Below are positions 28,297-36,959 of a stretch of 64,000 nucleotides of DNA, in pieces. A program made the position numbers and the translations under genes. The DNA is taken from the NCBI GenBank assembly GCA_965276835.1, contig OZ255631.1, positions 2,604,001-2,668,000 on the forward strand, written 5' to 3'. A model generated the notes under the pieces. That model did no database searches and was not told the DNA's origin. It worked only from the letters and a program-made list of their open reading frames with translations. Each line of letters begins with the position of its first letter. The first letter of the stretch is position 1. This DNA comes from BOG-932 sp965276835. Its GTDB lineage: Bacteria > Pseudomonadota > Alphaproteobacteria > BOG-932 > Roseiterribacteraceae.

Positions 28297-29502
28297 TCAG
28301 TCGTCGATCGCCTGGTAGATCGCGGTTTCGCAATCGGTCCGCATGTTGCCGCCGGCGCCGAAATACAACTGGATCATCATCAGCGCGATCAGGTCTTCCT
28401 TCGGATCGGCCACCCACCAGGTGCCATAGGCGCCGGGCCAGCCCAACCGGCCGGATGAACCCAGCCAATCCTGCCGGATCGGGTTGTCGGCGATCGACAG
28501 GCCCAGCCCGAAACCCATCGCATGCCAGAACGACATGCCGAGGAACGGCGTCGCCCGTTCAGCCGCGGTCAGGTGGTCGGTCGCCATCAGATCGAACATC
28601 GGGCGCGACAGCAGCCGCACACCATTTTTCCTGTCTTTGCCGCCGCCGAGGATAACCCGCGCGAATTTCAGATAATCGTCGGCGGTCGAAACCAGGCCGG
28701 CCCCGCCGGATGGGAAACTGCTGGGATTGAACCAGCGGCTGTTGCCGGGATGGTCCTGCACCACGCGCTTGCCGGTCTTGGGATCGGGCGTATAGGCAGG
28801 GCCGAAGCGATCACGCTTGGCCTCCGGCACCCAAAAAAACGAATCCGTCATGCCCAGCGGCTCGAAGATGCGCGTGCGCAGATAGTCCGGGAACGACACG
28901 CCCGACGCGCGCTGGATCAGCACGCCCAGAACATCGGTCGAGAAACCGTAATGCCAACGCGCGCCCGGCTCATAGACCAGCGGCAACTGCCCCAGCCGCG
29001 CTATCCAGGCGTCCATCGTCATGTCGCCGGGCAACACCAGCGCATTGAAATCGAACATCTGCTTCGCCATCGGCCCTTCGGCCGTCAACGGATAGGCGAT
29101 GCCCGACCGGTGCAGCAGCAGGTCCTTCAGCGTGATCGCGCGCGGCGCGTCGTAAACGTCGTCGAGCACCCCGCCCGGCGTACGCAGCACTTTACGGTTG
29201 GCCAGTTCCGGCAGGAATTTATCGACCGGTTCGCCCAGGCGCAGCTTGCCCTCCTCAACCAGCATCAAGGCGGCAACGCTGACGATCGGCTTGGTCATCG
29301 AGGCGATGCGGCACAGCGTATCGCGCCGCATGGGGATTTTCGCTTCCTCGTCCTGCCAGCCCAGCACGTCCGAATGGACCGTCTCGCCATGCCGGTGGAC
29401 CAGCGTGGTCACGCCCGCGACCGCGCCGCTGTCGACATAGGACTGCATTGCCGTGGTCAGCCGCCCCAGCCGCTCAACCGAAAACCCACCCGGTCCGGAC
29501 AT
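28297..29502 (-). CDS. Cytoplasmic serine hydrolase, class C beta-lactamase/esterase fold
   Basis: The 401-residue protein is a paralogue of the product of 1809-3122; both contain the stretch RIASMTKPIVSV. The catalytic S-x-x-K is S68-M-T-K71 and the second motif is Y185-G-F rather than Y-G-N. No signal peptide is visible, so it probably stays in the cytoplasm, unlike its Tat-tagged relative. The family (PF00144) includes esterases and peptidases, and the substrate is not known. Confidence 0.9.
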   Translation of the reverse strand: MSGPGGFSVERLGRLTTAMQSYVDSGAVAGVTTLVHRHGETVHSDVLGWQDEEAKIPMRRDTLCRIASMTKPIVSVAALMLVEEGKLRLGEPVDKFLPELANRKVLRTPGGVLDDVYDAPRAITLKDLLLHRSGIAYPLTAEGPMAKQMFDFNALVLPGDMTMDAWIARLGQLPLVYEPGARWHYGFSTDVLGVLIQRASGVSFPDYLRTRIFEPLGMTDSFFWVPEAKRDRFGPAYTPDPKTGKRVVQDHPGNSRWFNPSSFPSGGAGLVSTADDYLKFARVILGGGKDRKNGVRLLSRPMFDLMATDHLTAAERATPFLGMSFWHAMGFGLGLSIADNPIRQDWLGSSGRLGWPGAYGTWWVADPKEDLIALMMIQLYFGAGGNMRTDCETAIYQAIDD

Positions 29503-29558
29503 GTCTTACCCCAAATAGATTTTTGTTTCCGTATAAGGCTTTCTACGTCGTGACACCG

Positions 29559-29594
29559 AAAAGCAAAAGGCCGGAGGGTTGCCCCTCCGGCCTT
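29559..29594 (-). terminator. Rho-independent terminator of groESL
   Basis: A perfect 12-base stem, AAGGCCGGAGGG (29567-29578) and CCCTCCGGCCTT (29583-29594), with loop TTGC, lies 33 bases after the groEL stop. On the minus strand it is followed by a T-rich stretch (TTTTGCTTTT). Confidence 0.9.
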
Positions 29595-29627
29595 CGCGTT
29601 TCGTATGGTCGGTTGGTTGACCGGACC

Positions 29628-31271
29628 TTAGAAGTCCATGTCGCCCATACCGCCCATGCCGCCACCGCCTTGCATCTGCGGGGCCTTCGGCGCGGGACGC
29701 TCGGCGACCATCGCCTCGGTCGTGACCAGCAGGCCGGCAACCGACGCGGCGAACTGCAGCGCGGAGCGGACAACCTTCACCGGGTCGATGATGCCCGACT
29801 TCACCATGTCGGTGAACTCGTTTTTCTGGGCATCGTAACCATAGTTGGTGTCGGTCGATTCCTGCAGCTTGCCAACGACGACGGAGCCGTCGATGCCGGC
29901 GTTCTCGGCGATCTGGCGAACCGGAGCCGTCAGCGCCAGACGAACGATATCGACGCCGCGGCGCTGATCGTCGTTGGTGGGCTTCAGGTTGAGCAGCGCC
30001 TTCTGGCCATAGAGCAGAGCCACGCCACCGCCGGCGACGATGCCTTCCTCAACCGCGGCGCGGGTCGCATGCATCGCGTCTTCGACGCGGTCCTTGCGTT
30101 CCTTCACCTCGATTTCGGTCGCGCCGCCGACGCGGATAACCGCAACGCCGCCGGCCAGCTTGGCCAAACGTTCCTGCAGCTTTTCCTTGTCGTAGTCCGA
30201 CGTGGTCTCTTCGATCTGCGCGCGGATTTGCGCGGTGCGGGCCTCGATGTCGGCCTTGGCGCCCGAGCCGTCGATGATCGTGGTGTCGTCCTTCGTCAGC
30301 CGCACCTTCTTGGCGGTGCCGAGATAGTCGACGGTCACGTTCTCAAGCTTGATGCCCAGATCTTCGCTGATGACCTGGCCGCCGGTCAGGACGGCGATGT
30401 CTTCCAGCATGGCCTTGCGACGATCGCCGAAGCCCGGAGCCTTCACGGCCGCGACCTTAAGGCCGCCGCGCAGCTTGTTGACGACCAGCGTGGCCAGAGC
30501 CTCGCCTTCGATGTCTTCCGCGATGATGATCAACGGACGGCCCGACTGCACGACAGCCTCGAGCAGCGGCAGCATCGGCTGCAGGCCCGACAGCTTCTTC
30601 TCGTGAAGAAGGATGTAGGGGTTCTCCAGCTCGGCGATCATCTTCTCGGCGTTGGTGATGAAGTACGGCGAGAGATAGCCGCGATCGAACTGCATGCCTT
30701 CGACGACGTCGAGTTCCGTCTCAAGGCTCTTCGCCTCTTCGATCGTGATCACGCCTTCGTTGCCGACCCGCTCCATGGCGCGGGCAAGCATCTGGCCGAC
30801 TTCGGTGTCGCCGTTGGCCGAGATGGTGCCGACCTGGGCGATTTCGTCGTTGGTCGAAACCTTCTTCGAACGCGACTTGATGTCTTCGACGACAGCCGCG
30901 ACCGCCAGGTCGATACCGCGCTTCAGGTCCATCGGGTTCATGCCGGCGGCAACCGCCTTCACGCCTTCACGGACGATGGCCTGGGCCAGAACGGTGCCGG
31001 TGGTGGTGCCGTCGCCGGCCAGGTCGTTGGTCTTGGAAGCGACTTCACGCACCATCTGTGCGCCCATGTTCTCGAACTTGTCGGCCAGTTCGATTTCCTT
31101 GGCGACGGTGACGCCGTCCTTGGTGATGCGCGGTGCGCCGAACGACTTGTCGATGACGACGTTACGACCCTTGGGGCCCAGCGTCACCTTGACCGCGTCG
31201 GCGAGAATGTCCACGCCACGCAGCATGCGCGAGCGGGCGTCGACGCTGAACTTTACGTCTTTGGCTGCCAT
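29628..31271 (-). CDS. groEL: Chaperonin GroEL (60 kDa)
   Basis: GroEL forms the double-ring chamber that refolds proteins with GroES. The 547-residue length is typical. The N-terminus AAKDVKFSVDARSRMLRGVD, the ATP-site GDGTTTGTVLA and the C-terminal Gly/Met tail (GGGGMGGMGDMDF) are all present. An AAGGA ribosome site precedes the ATG. groES lies 48 bases upstream, and the operon is preceded by a CIRCE element. Confidence 0.99.
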   Translation of the reverse strand: MAAKDVKFSVDARSRMLRGVDILADAVKVTLGPKGRNVVIDKSFGAPRITKDGVTVAKEIELADKFENMGAQMVREVASKTNDLAGDGTTTGTVLAQAIVREGVKAVAAGMNPMDLKRGIDLAVAAVVEDIKSRSKKVSTNDEIAQVGTISANGDTEVGQMLARAMERVGNEGVITIEEAKSLETELDVVEGMQFDRGYLSPYFITNAEKMIAELENPYILLHEKKLSGLQPMLPLLEAVVQSGRPLIIIAEDIEGEALATLVVNKLRGGLKVAAVKAPGFGDRRKAMLEDIAVLTGGQVISEDLGIKLENVTVDYLGTAKKVRLTKDDTTIIDGSGAKADIEARTAQIRAQIEETTSDYDKEKLQERLAKLAGGVAVIRVGGATEIEVKERKDRVEDAMHATRAAVEEGIVAGGGVALLYGQKALLNLKPTNDDQRRGVDIVRLALTAPVRQIAENAGIDGSVVVGKLQESTDTNYGYDAQKNEFTDMVKSGIIDPVKVVRSALQFAASVAGLLVTTEAMVAERPAPKAPQMQGGGGMGGMGDMDF

Positions 31272-31319
31272 GTGATTGATCCTTGTCTAATTGAATTTCG
31301 AAAGAGCTGTCCGGCTAAA

Positions 31320-31607
31320 TCAGCCGACTACGCCCATGATGTCGCTTTCCTTCATGACCAGCAGGTCTTCGCCGTCGATCTTCACCTCGGTGCCGGACCA
31401 CTTGCCGAACAGGATGCGGTCACCCGCCTTCACATCGAGAGCATGGACCTTGCCCTGCTCGTCGCGCGTGCCCGAACCGACGGCGATCACTTCGCCTTCG
31501 ATCGGCTTTTCCTTGACGGTATCGGGGATGATGATCCCGCCCTTGGTCTTTTCCTCAGCTTCGATACGCCGAACCAGCACACGATCGTGCAGCGGACGAA
31601 ATTTCAT
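31320..31607 (-). CDS. groES: Co-chaperonin GroES (10 kDa)
   Basis: GroES caps GroEL. The 95-residue protein starts MKFRPLHDRVLVRRIEAEEKTKGGIIIPD (in two family blocks) and ends MKESDIMGVVG; the mobile loop KTKGGIIIPDT is intact. I chose the ATG at 31607 with GGAG upstream. A frame opening at 31664 would run into the CIRCE element. It is the first gene of the groESL operon. Confidence 0.98.
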   Translation of the reverse strand: MKFRPLHDRVLVRRIEAEEKTKGGIIIPDTVKEKPIEGEVIAVGSGTRDEQGKVHALDVKAGDRILFGKWSGTEVKIDGEDLLVMKESDIMGVVG

Positions 31608-31657
31608 TGATTGTCTCCGACAGATAAATACAGGGCTCAAGCCCGGACGCGCGGTTG

Positions 31658-31684
31658 TTAGCACTCCCGGTCGATGAGTGCCAG
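31658..31684 (-). promoter_or_regulatory. CIRCE operator of groESL
   Basis: TTAGCACTC (31658-31666), nine spacer bases, then GAGTGCCAG (31676-31684) matches the CIRCE consensus TTAGCACTC-N9-GAGTGCTAA with two mismatches in the right arm. CIRCE is the binding site of the heat-shock repressor HrcA. It lies 51 bases before the groES start, in the expected leader position. The hrcA gene is not in this window. Confidence 0.9.
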
Positions 31685-31890
31685 CTACTTACGGATGGGG
31701 GTGGCCGCCTTCAAGGGCCGGCGGAACAAAAATTCGCGGATTCTCGTTCGTCAGCACTCGATGTGGCTGGCTGCCGAAATTTGCTGCGGCGCACAATATT
31801 AATTGTGGCCCCGGCGGTTTTGTTCTCCCATTCGTCTGTCGGGGCAGGCCGGCTGAGTCGGCCAAGGCCCACGCACAGCGAGGGATGCTT

Positions 31891-32154
31891 ATGGCCAATC
31901 TAAAGCTGCAACTCAACGACTACCGGCTGACCACCGCGGAAATCCTCTACCACATGCCGGATCACCCGGCCCTGCTGCAGAGCTTCATCTGGCAGGAATA
32001 CGACATTGCCCCACGCTATCCAGAACTCCACAAGTTCCTCGATTTCTGGACCCGCCAGATCGAAGGCAAGCTGCACTCGGTGATCCTCGCCAGCCGTGGC
32101 ATCGTCAGCGCCGCGGAGGTCGCCTTTACCGGAGCGGAGTTCCGCCTGCAATAA
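31891..32154 (+). CDS. Usg family protein
   Basis: The 87-residue protein matches the alphaproteobacterial Usg family, with YRLTTAEILYHMPDHPALLQSF, WQEYDIAPRYPELHKFLDFW and EGKLHSV as family patterns. Usg genes are often found near tryptophan genes, but no biochemical role is established. I chose the ATG at 31891, which has GAGGG 6 bases upstream. It is divergent from groES. Confidence 0.88.
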   Translation: MANLKLQLNDYRLTTAEILYHMPDHPALLQSFIWQEYDIAPRYPELHKFLDFWTRQIEGKLHSVILASRGIVSAAEVAFTGAEFRLQ

Positions 32155-32204
32155 ATTGCGCGCCATACTTTGACCGACCGGGGCGGCAGGCATAATTATA
32201 GCGC

Positions 32205-33338
32205 ATGTCCCAGTCCCAATTCGTCCGTCCCGCGCCGGACCTGCATGTGTTGCCGGGCGCCGCAACAGCCACCGCCTCGCGCGGCGTGCGCGTCTGGCTG
32301 CTCACCATTGCCGCGATGTGCTTCGCCATCGCGGTCGTCGGGGCGATCACCCGGCTGACCGAATCCGGCCTGTCGATGGTCGAATGGAAGCCGCTGCTGC
32401 AGGACATCCCGCCAATGACTGCCGCCGGGTGGGATCACGCCTTCGGCCTGTACAAGCTGTCGCCGCAATATCTTCAAGTCAATCACGGCATGACCCTGGC
32501 GGAATATCAGGGCATCTTCTGGTGGGAATGGACGCATCGGCTGATCGCGCAGTTGATCGGCGTCGCCTTCGCGGTCCCATTCCTGGTCTTCCTGGCTTTG
32601 CGCCAACTGCCGCGCCGGTTGGTGCCTTATCTGGTGGGACTGTTCATCCTGGGCGGGCTGCAAGGCTTGCTGGGCTGGGCGATGGTGGCGAGCGGCCTGG
32701 TCGACCGGCCGTCGGTCAGCCACTACCGGCTGGCGGCGCATCTTTCGATGGACCTGACAATCTATTCGCTGACCCTGTGGACGGCGTTCTTCGTGTCACG
32801 CCCGCGCGCCACCTTGCTGACGCCGGTTGGCGAGCTGAGGACGCTGCGCAAGCACGCCATCCTTGGGCTGACAATGCTGGCGATCACCATGGTATGGGGC
32901 GCCTTCACCGCCGGGCTGCGCGGCGGATTGGTCTATAACACCTTCCCGCTGATGGGCGGCGGCATCGCGCCCCCGGACTTGCTCGGCATGCATCCCTGGT
33001 GGTCGAACTTCGTCGAGAACCCTGGATCGGTGCAGTTCGTCCATCGCATGCTGGCGATGGCCACCGGCTTGATCATCCTGGCGCTGGCGCTGCGCCTGCG
33101 CGGCAAGGGCATCGCCCCGGAACTGGGCAAACTGGCGACCGCCCTGTTCGTGATCGTCGCATTGCAGATCACGCTGGGCATCGAGACTGTGCTTCATCAA
33201 GTGCCGGTCTGGCTAGGCGCGCTGCACCAGGCCAATGCCATCTTGCTGCTCGGGCTGATGGTCAGGACACTCTTCCTGCTGCGCGTGCCGAGCGCCCCGC
33301 GCTTCCGGCCGAAGGTCATCGCTGGCGACGTTCGTTAA
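32205..33338 (+). CDS. ctaA: Heme A synthase (COX15/CtaA)
   Basis: CtaA oxidises heme O to heme A for cytochrome aa3-type oxidases. The 377-residue protein has about eight transmembrane segments and the class-2 (alphaproteobacterial/mitochondrial COX15) layout. Landmarks are GAITRLTESGLSMVEWKP after the first segment, WWEWTHRLIAQ, HYRLAAHLSMD, VQFVHRMLAMATG and LGALHQANAI, which contain the heme-ligand histidines. It stands alone 50 bases after usg. Confidence 0.97.
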   Translation: MSQSQFVRPAPDLHVLPGAATATASRGVRVWLLTIAAMCFAIAVVGAITRLTESGLSMVEWKPLLQDIPPMTAAGWDHAFGLYKLSPQYLQVNHGMTLAEYQGIFWWEWTHRLIAQLIGVAFAVPFLVFLALRQLPRRLVPYLVGLFILGGLQGLLGWAMVASGLVDRPSVSHYRLAAHLSMDLTIYSLTLWTAFFVSRPRATLLTPVGELRTLRKHAILGLTMLAITMVWGAFTAGLRGGLVYNTFPLMGGGIAPPDLLGMHPWWSNFVENPGSVQFVHRMLAMATGLIILALALRLRGKGIAPELGKLATALFVIVALQITLGIETVLHQVPVWLGALHQANAILLLGLMVRTLFLLRVPSAPRFRPKVIAGDVR

Positions 33339-33369
33339 TGCCGTCTAAGAGCGGACGAAGCGTTTATTA

Positions 33370-35334
33370 CTATCGGTGAGCCACGATCAATTGATGCGCG
33401 CTGGTTGGCGCTGCGTATGTGATCGCGGTGCCCGCACCTGCGGCGGCCAAGTGAAAGCCTGCGGCGACATATTGGCCGAACAGCGTGACACTAGACTTCA
33501 TCGCGCCATCGGTAATCGTGAGGGTGCCCCGCGTCCGGGCCTTATTGCCGACGAAGGATAGCTTCTCCGCCGCGCCAAACTTGAAATTCGTCAAAACCAG
33601 AGTGTCCGTCGCACGAAATCCTGAGACGGTGAGCTGCGTACCGTTTTTCGCCGAAACCTCCAGTTTCGCATTGGCGCCGAAGATGGTGGTGCCGGCGACC
33701 ACGCCACCCGCCGACACGATTTCTGTTCCGCCGGCAAGCGTCGTTGCGCGGGCGGCGCCGCCGGAAGAGACAATCAGCTTGACCCCGGTCCCGACCTTGA
33801 GACGGCTGACGGTTGCACCCGAAAGCACCTGCTCGACCGCGCCGCTGACGGCTTTGAGGCCAGGCGCCGTCCCACCGGCGAACCTGACCGTGCCGCCAGG
33901 CCGAATATCGGCGGCGGACGCCACACCGCCGCTTGCGAGCCGTAGAACCGCACCCCGGTTGATCGTGACGGTTGAAGCTGTCGCGCCGGAGGAAACGATC
34001 AACGTCGCCCCGGAACCGACCCTTACACCCTTCACCGTAACTTTGTCGGAAATGCCCAGGCGGCCTCCGGCGCTGACCGTCGTGCCGATTGCGCTGCCGC
34101 CGGCATAGACCAACATCCCGCCGGTCAGAATCACGGCGCGGCTCACCGTCCCGCCGCTATGGACATATTCGACGCCGCCTTTCGAGACTGTCGCGCTCAG
34201 CGAGACGCCGCCCGAAAAGACCGCCTCGTGGCCGCCGCTCCTGACGACAGTCCCCGTCGCGTGACCGCCCGACACTTGATCGACACCGCCGCGGCCGACC
34301 ACTGTGCCGATCGACGAGCCGCCATACGATACGATCTCGGTGCCGCCGGCGAGTATCGTGCTTTTTGCAAGGGCATCGCCGTAGACGATCTGCTCACCGC
34401 CGGTCCCGACCCAGGTGCGGTCGCCTTGAGTGTCCGCCCCCAACACCTGGAAGGCGCCCGAAAGCACCTGCGTCCCTGTCGCGCGGCCGCCGGAATAGAC
34501 GAACTGCACCCCGCCGGAGAGATGAGCGGATATGGCCGTGCCGCCCGAATTGACGGTCTGCATGGCCCCTGAAAGCAAAATTGCACCGGAAGTTGTGCCG
34601 CGACGAGCGACGGATTGTATTCCGCCGTTCGATACGACCGCGTCGACCGACCTGCCCGCCGAGATGGTCTCCGTGCCGCCATAGAGAACCGTGGAACTGC
34701 TGGCCAAACCGCCGGCATGGACATGGAGGACGCCGCCGGGACTGACCAGAGCATCGACCGCTCGGCCGTTGCTGCCGACCTGGAGGTTCCCGCGATCGAA
34801 CAGGACCGTGCCGACGGCGACGCCGTGGTTGGAGACGAACTGCTCGCCGCCGCTGATCAGCGTCACCGCCCTGGTTCGCCCGGTCGACAGGACGTACAGC
34901 CGTCCACCATCGACGTGCGCTCTGCTCACGGATCCGGTCGAATCGATATAGACAGCCCCCCCTCGGTTCACAGTCGCGTCGACAACAGTGCCGCCGGAAA
35001 GGACGTACAGGTTTCCGCCGGAACCCACACTTGTGTTCCTGGCACGCCCTCCGTCACCGACATTCATGAATGCGTTTTGCACGCCACCGCTGCTAACGCT
35101 GGACGGGCCGGAGGCCGATATCACGGTGTTGGTCGCCAACCCACCGGAACTCTCGACGATTACCCCACCACCGCTGACGATCCGCGTGCCGTCGATATGA
35201 CCGCCCGAGACCGCCATGTAGCCATTGCTCCCGACGGTCGTGTCGCTGGCGGAGCCTCCCGATAAGATGATTGCCGACCGGAAATTGTCGAAGGTTTGAC
35301 CGCTGATGGTTTTGCCGGAACTGACGGTGGTCAT
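33370..35334 (-). CDS. AIDA-type repeat protein, probable surface or secreted protein
   Basis: The 654-residue protein is almost wholly made of about 20-residue repeats of the AIDA/hemagglutinin type (SGG-x-A-x-x-T-x-V-x-x-G-G-x-x-x-V), which fold as a beta-solenoid. A distinct C-terminal part (FRATDTLVLTNFKFG ... SVTLFGQYVAAGFHLAAAG) resembles ends seen in secreted repeat proteins. I see neither a signal peptide nor an autotransporter beta-barrel, so export, if any, would use another route, such as type I secretion. I chose the ATG at 35334 (MTTVSSGKT). Adhesion is only a guess. Confidence 0.8.
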   Translation of the reverse strand: MTTVSSGKTISGQTFDNFRSAIILSGGSASDTTVGSNGYMAVSGGHIDGTRIVSGGGVIVESSGGLATNTVISASGPSSVSSGGVQNAFMNVGDGGRARNTSVGSGGNLYVLSGGTVVDATVNRGGAVYIDSTGSVSRAHVDGGRLYVLSTGRTRAVTLISGGEQFVSNHGVAVGTVLFDRGNLQVGSNGRAVDALVSPGGVLHVHAGGLASSSTVLYGGTETISAGRSVDAVVSNGGIQSVARRGTTSGAILLSGAMQTVNSGGTAISAHLSGGVQFVYSGGRATGTQVLSGAFQVLGADTQGDRTWVGTGGEQIVYGDALAKSTILAGGTEIVSYGGSSIGTVVGRGGVDQVSGGHATGTVVRSGGHEAVFSGGVSLSATVSKGGVEYVHSGGTVSRAVILTGGMLVYAGGSAIGTTVSAGGRLGISDKVTVKGVRVGSGATLIVSSGATASTVTINRGAVLRLASGGVASAADIRPGGTVRFAGGTAPGLKAVSGAVEQVLSGATVSRLKVGTGVKLIVSSGGAARATTLAGGTEIVSAGGVVAGTTIFGANAKLEVSAKNGTQLTVSGFRATDTLVLTNFKFGAAEKLSFVGNKARTRGTLTITDGAMKSSVTLFGQYVAAGFHLAAAGAGTAITYAAPTSAHQLIVAHR

Positions 35335-35635
35335 GAGATCTCTAAAGGGGAATGCTGGAAGCTCAGTTAACCGTATAGGATCTCCATATGTTTCTCGATT
35401 CACTCATACGGTTAGCGCATAGCCTTAATTGCCATCCGACGTGGCGACCAGCAGCGGCTGCCAAACGAAGGCGCCCAAAGCGAAGGCAGGGCTGCCGACA
35501 TAAGCGCTCATCGCTGCTCAATCGTTTGTGATCGGGCGACTGCCCCTTGCTACGCGTCCCTGAGAAGACGATCTGACAGGTGGGCGAGAACGGCGCGGCC
35601 TGTCCGCCGAAGACATCCCAGTTGGAGTAGCGATC

Positions 35636-36001
35636 ATGCCTGCCAGGGCCACCGTCGACGCGTTCATTGCCCACGTGGTCTCCGGCGACCATGTCGGCGC
35701 CATCCGCGACTGGTATCACGACGACGCGTGGATGCAAGAAAACCAGGCACCGCCCCGCCAAGGGGGCCGGGAAGCGCTGATGAAGCACGAGTCCGCGATG
35801 ATGGACCGCAGCCAGACGGTTACGTCCGAACTACTGGCCGGTCCGCTGATCGACGGCGACCAGGTTGCGATCCGCTGGCGCTTCACCTTCGCTTTTAAAA
35901 ACGGCGGCAAGCTGCAACAGGAAGAGATCGCGTGGCAAACCTGGCGCGGCGAGAAGATTGCCACCGAAACATTCTTTTATGATCCGGCGCAACGCGGCTA
36001 A
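35636..36001 (+). CDS. SnoaL/NTF2-like protein
   Basis: This 121-residue protein has the alpha+beta cone fold of the SnoaL/NTF2 superfamily: TVDAFIAHVVSGDHVGAIRDWYHDDAWMQENQ at the N-terminus, and RWRFTFAFKNGGKLQQEEIAWQTWRGEKI in the beta sheet. Members are small isomerases, hydrolases or binding proteins, so no reaction can be assigned. GGAG lies upstream of the ATG. It converges with the SDR gene, with 3 bases between the stops. Confidence 0.85.
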   Translation: MPARATVDAFIAHVVSGDHVGAIRDWYHDDAWMQENQAPPRQGGREALMKHESAMMDRSQTVTSELLAGPLIDGDQVAIRWRFTFAFKNGGKLQQEEIAWQTWRGEKIATETFFYDPAQRG

Positions 36002-36004
36002 CGG

Positions 36005-36832
36005 TCAGTTCGCCAGCGCGCCGGCATCGACCGCCACGGTCGAACCCGTCATCAGCATCGACAGGTCGCTGGCGCAGAACAGGACGGCGCGGGCGATATC
36101 GTCGGGGACCCCGAGGCGGCCGAGCGGCAGGGCTGCGCCGACCGACTTCTCCAGCGCCTCGATCCGTTCGAGTTCGGCGCCGGTCGACTGCGCCTTGCGC
36201 TCTTGAATGCCGGGCGTGGCGATACCGGTCGGCGCCACGGCCAGCACGCGGATTTCGTGCTTGCCCAGTTCGACGCCGAGGCTCTTGGTCAGGCCGACAA
36301 CGCCGGCCTTGGAGGCGACATAGGCGGCCAATCCGGGCCGGCCGCGGAAGCTGGACACCGATGCGACATTGACGATGACGCCGCCCTTCGGATGCTGGGC
36401 GATCATCCGGCGCGCGGCCTCGCGGCAGCCGAGGAATGTGCCACGCAGATTGACCTCCTGAACCTTGTCCCAGACATCCGCCAGAAGATCGACCGTCGGG
36501 CTGCCGGGGAAGATGCCGGCGTTGTTGACCCAGATATCCAGTCTGCCGAATTCCGACACCGCCCGGTCGGCAAGCGCGACAATCGCGGCCTCATCCAGAA
36601 CGTTCAGCGCGACGCCGCGCGCATGCCGGCCGAATGCCTTCGCGATCTCTTCCGCCGCCGTGACCGCGCCCGACTCGTCGACGTCGCCGATCAGGACGAT
36701 GGCCCCGGCCTCCGCCATGCGGCGGGCAATCGCCAGGCCGATGCCACGCGCCCCGCCGGTCACGACCGCGACCCGGCCGTCGAGCGATATCAGCTGCTGT
36801 AACGTCTGGCCCGTCACATCTTTAATCGGCAT
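36005..36832 (-). CDS. Short-chain dehydrogenase/reductase
   Basis: The 275-residue classical SDR has the cofactor loop TGGARGIGLA, the NNAGIF motif, the catalytic serine in VASVSS, and the Y-x-x-x-K pair in YVASKAG. The PG motif after the active site (VAPTGIATPG) is also typical. SDRs oxidise or reduce alcohols and ketones with NAD(P), and this one's substrate is not evident. The glycine-rich loop followed by acidic residues (IGDVDES) suggests NAD rather than NADP. Confidence 0.92.
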   Translation of the reverse strand: MPIKDVTGQTLQQLISLDGRVAVVTGGARGIGLAIARRMAEAGAIVLIGDVDESGAVTAAEEIAKAFGRHARGVALNVLDEAAIVALADRAVSEFGRLDIWVNNAGIFPGSPTVDLLADVWDKVQEVNLRGTFLGCREAARRMIAQHPKGGVIVNVASVSSFRGRPGLAAYVASKAGVVGLTKSLGVELGKHEIRVLAVAPTGIATPGIQERKAQSTGAELERIEALEKSVGAALPLGRLGVPDDIARAVLFCASDLSMLMTGSTVAVDAGALAN

Positions 36833-36959
36833 GGCATTCCCCTTATTGACCTGAACTCAAGGCTTAAGCCTGCTTAGCGCCCGATGAAAGGCGAGACAAG
36901 CGTCGTAAGCTTCGGCACAGTAAGGGCACTCGATACCGAGGCCGGAGCGCAAGACGACC

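Noticed and set aside
31695..31715. A standard sigma-32 promoter for groESL
   Set aside because: The hexamers CTTGAA and CCCCAT are only 9 bases apart, whereas 13-15 are normal, so it was not listed as a feature.
33370..35334. Classical autotransporter adhesin
   Set aside because: No signal peptide and no C-terminal beta-barrel with an aromatic last residue; the protein ends LIVAHR.
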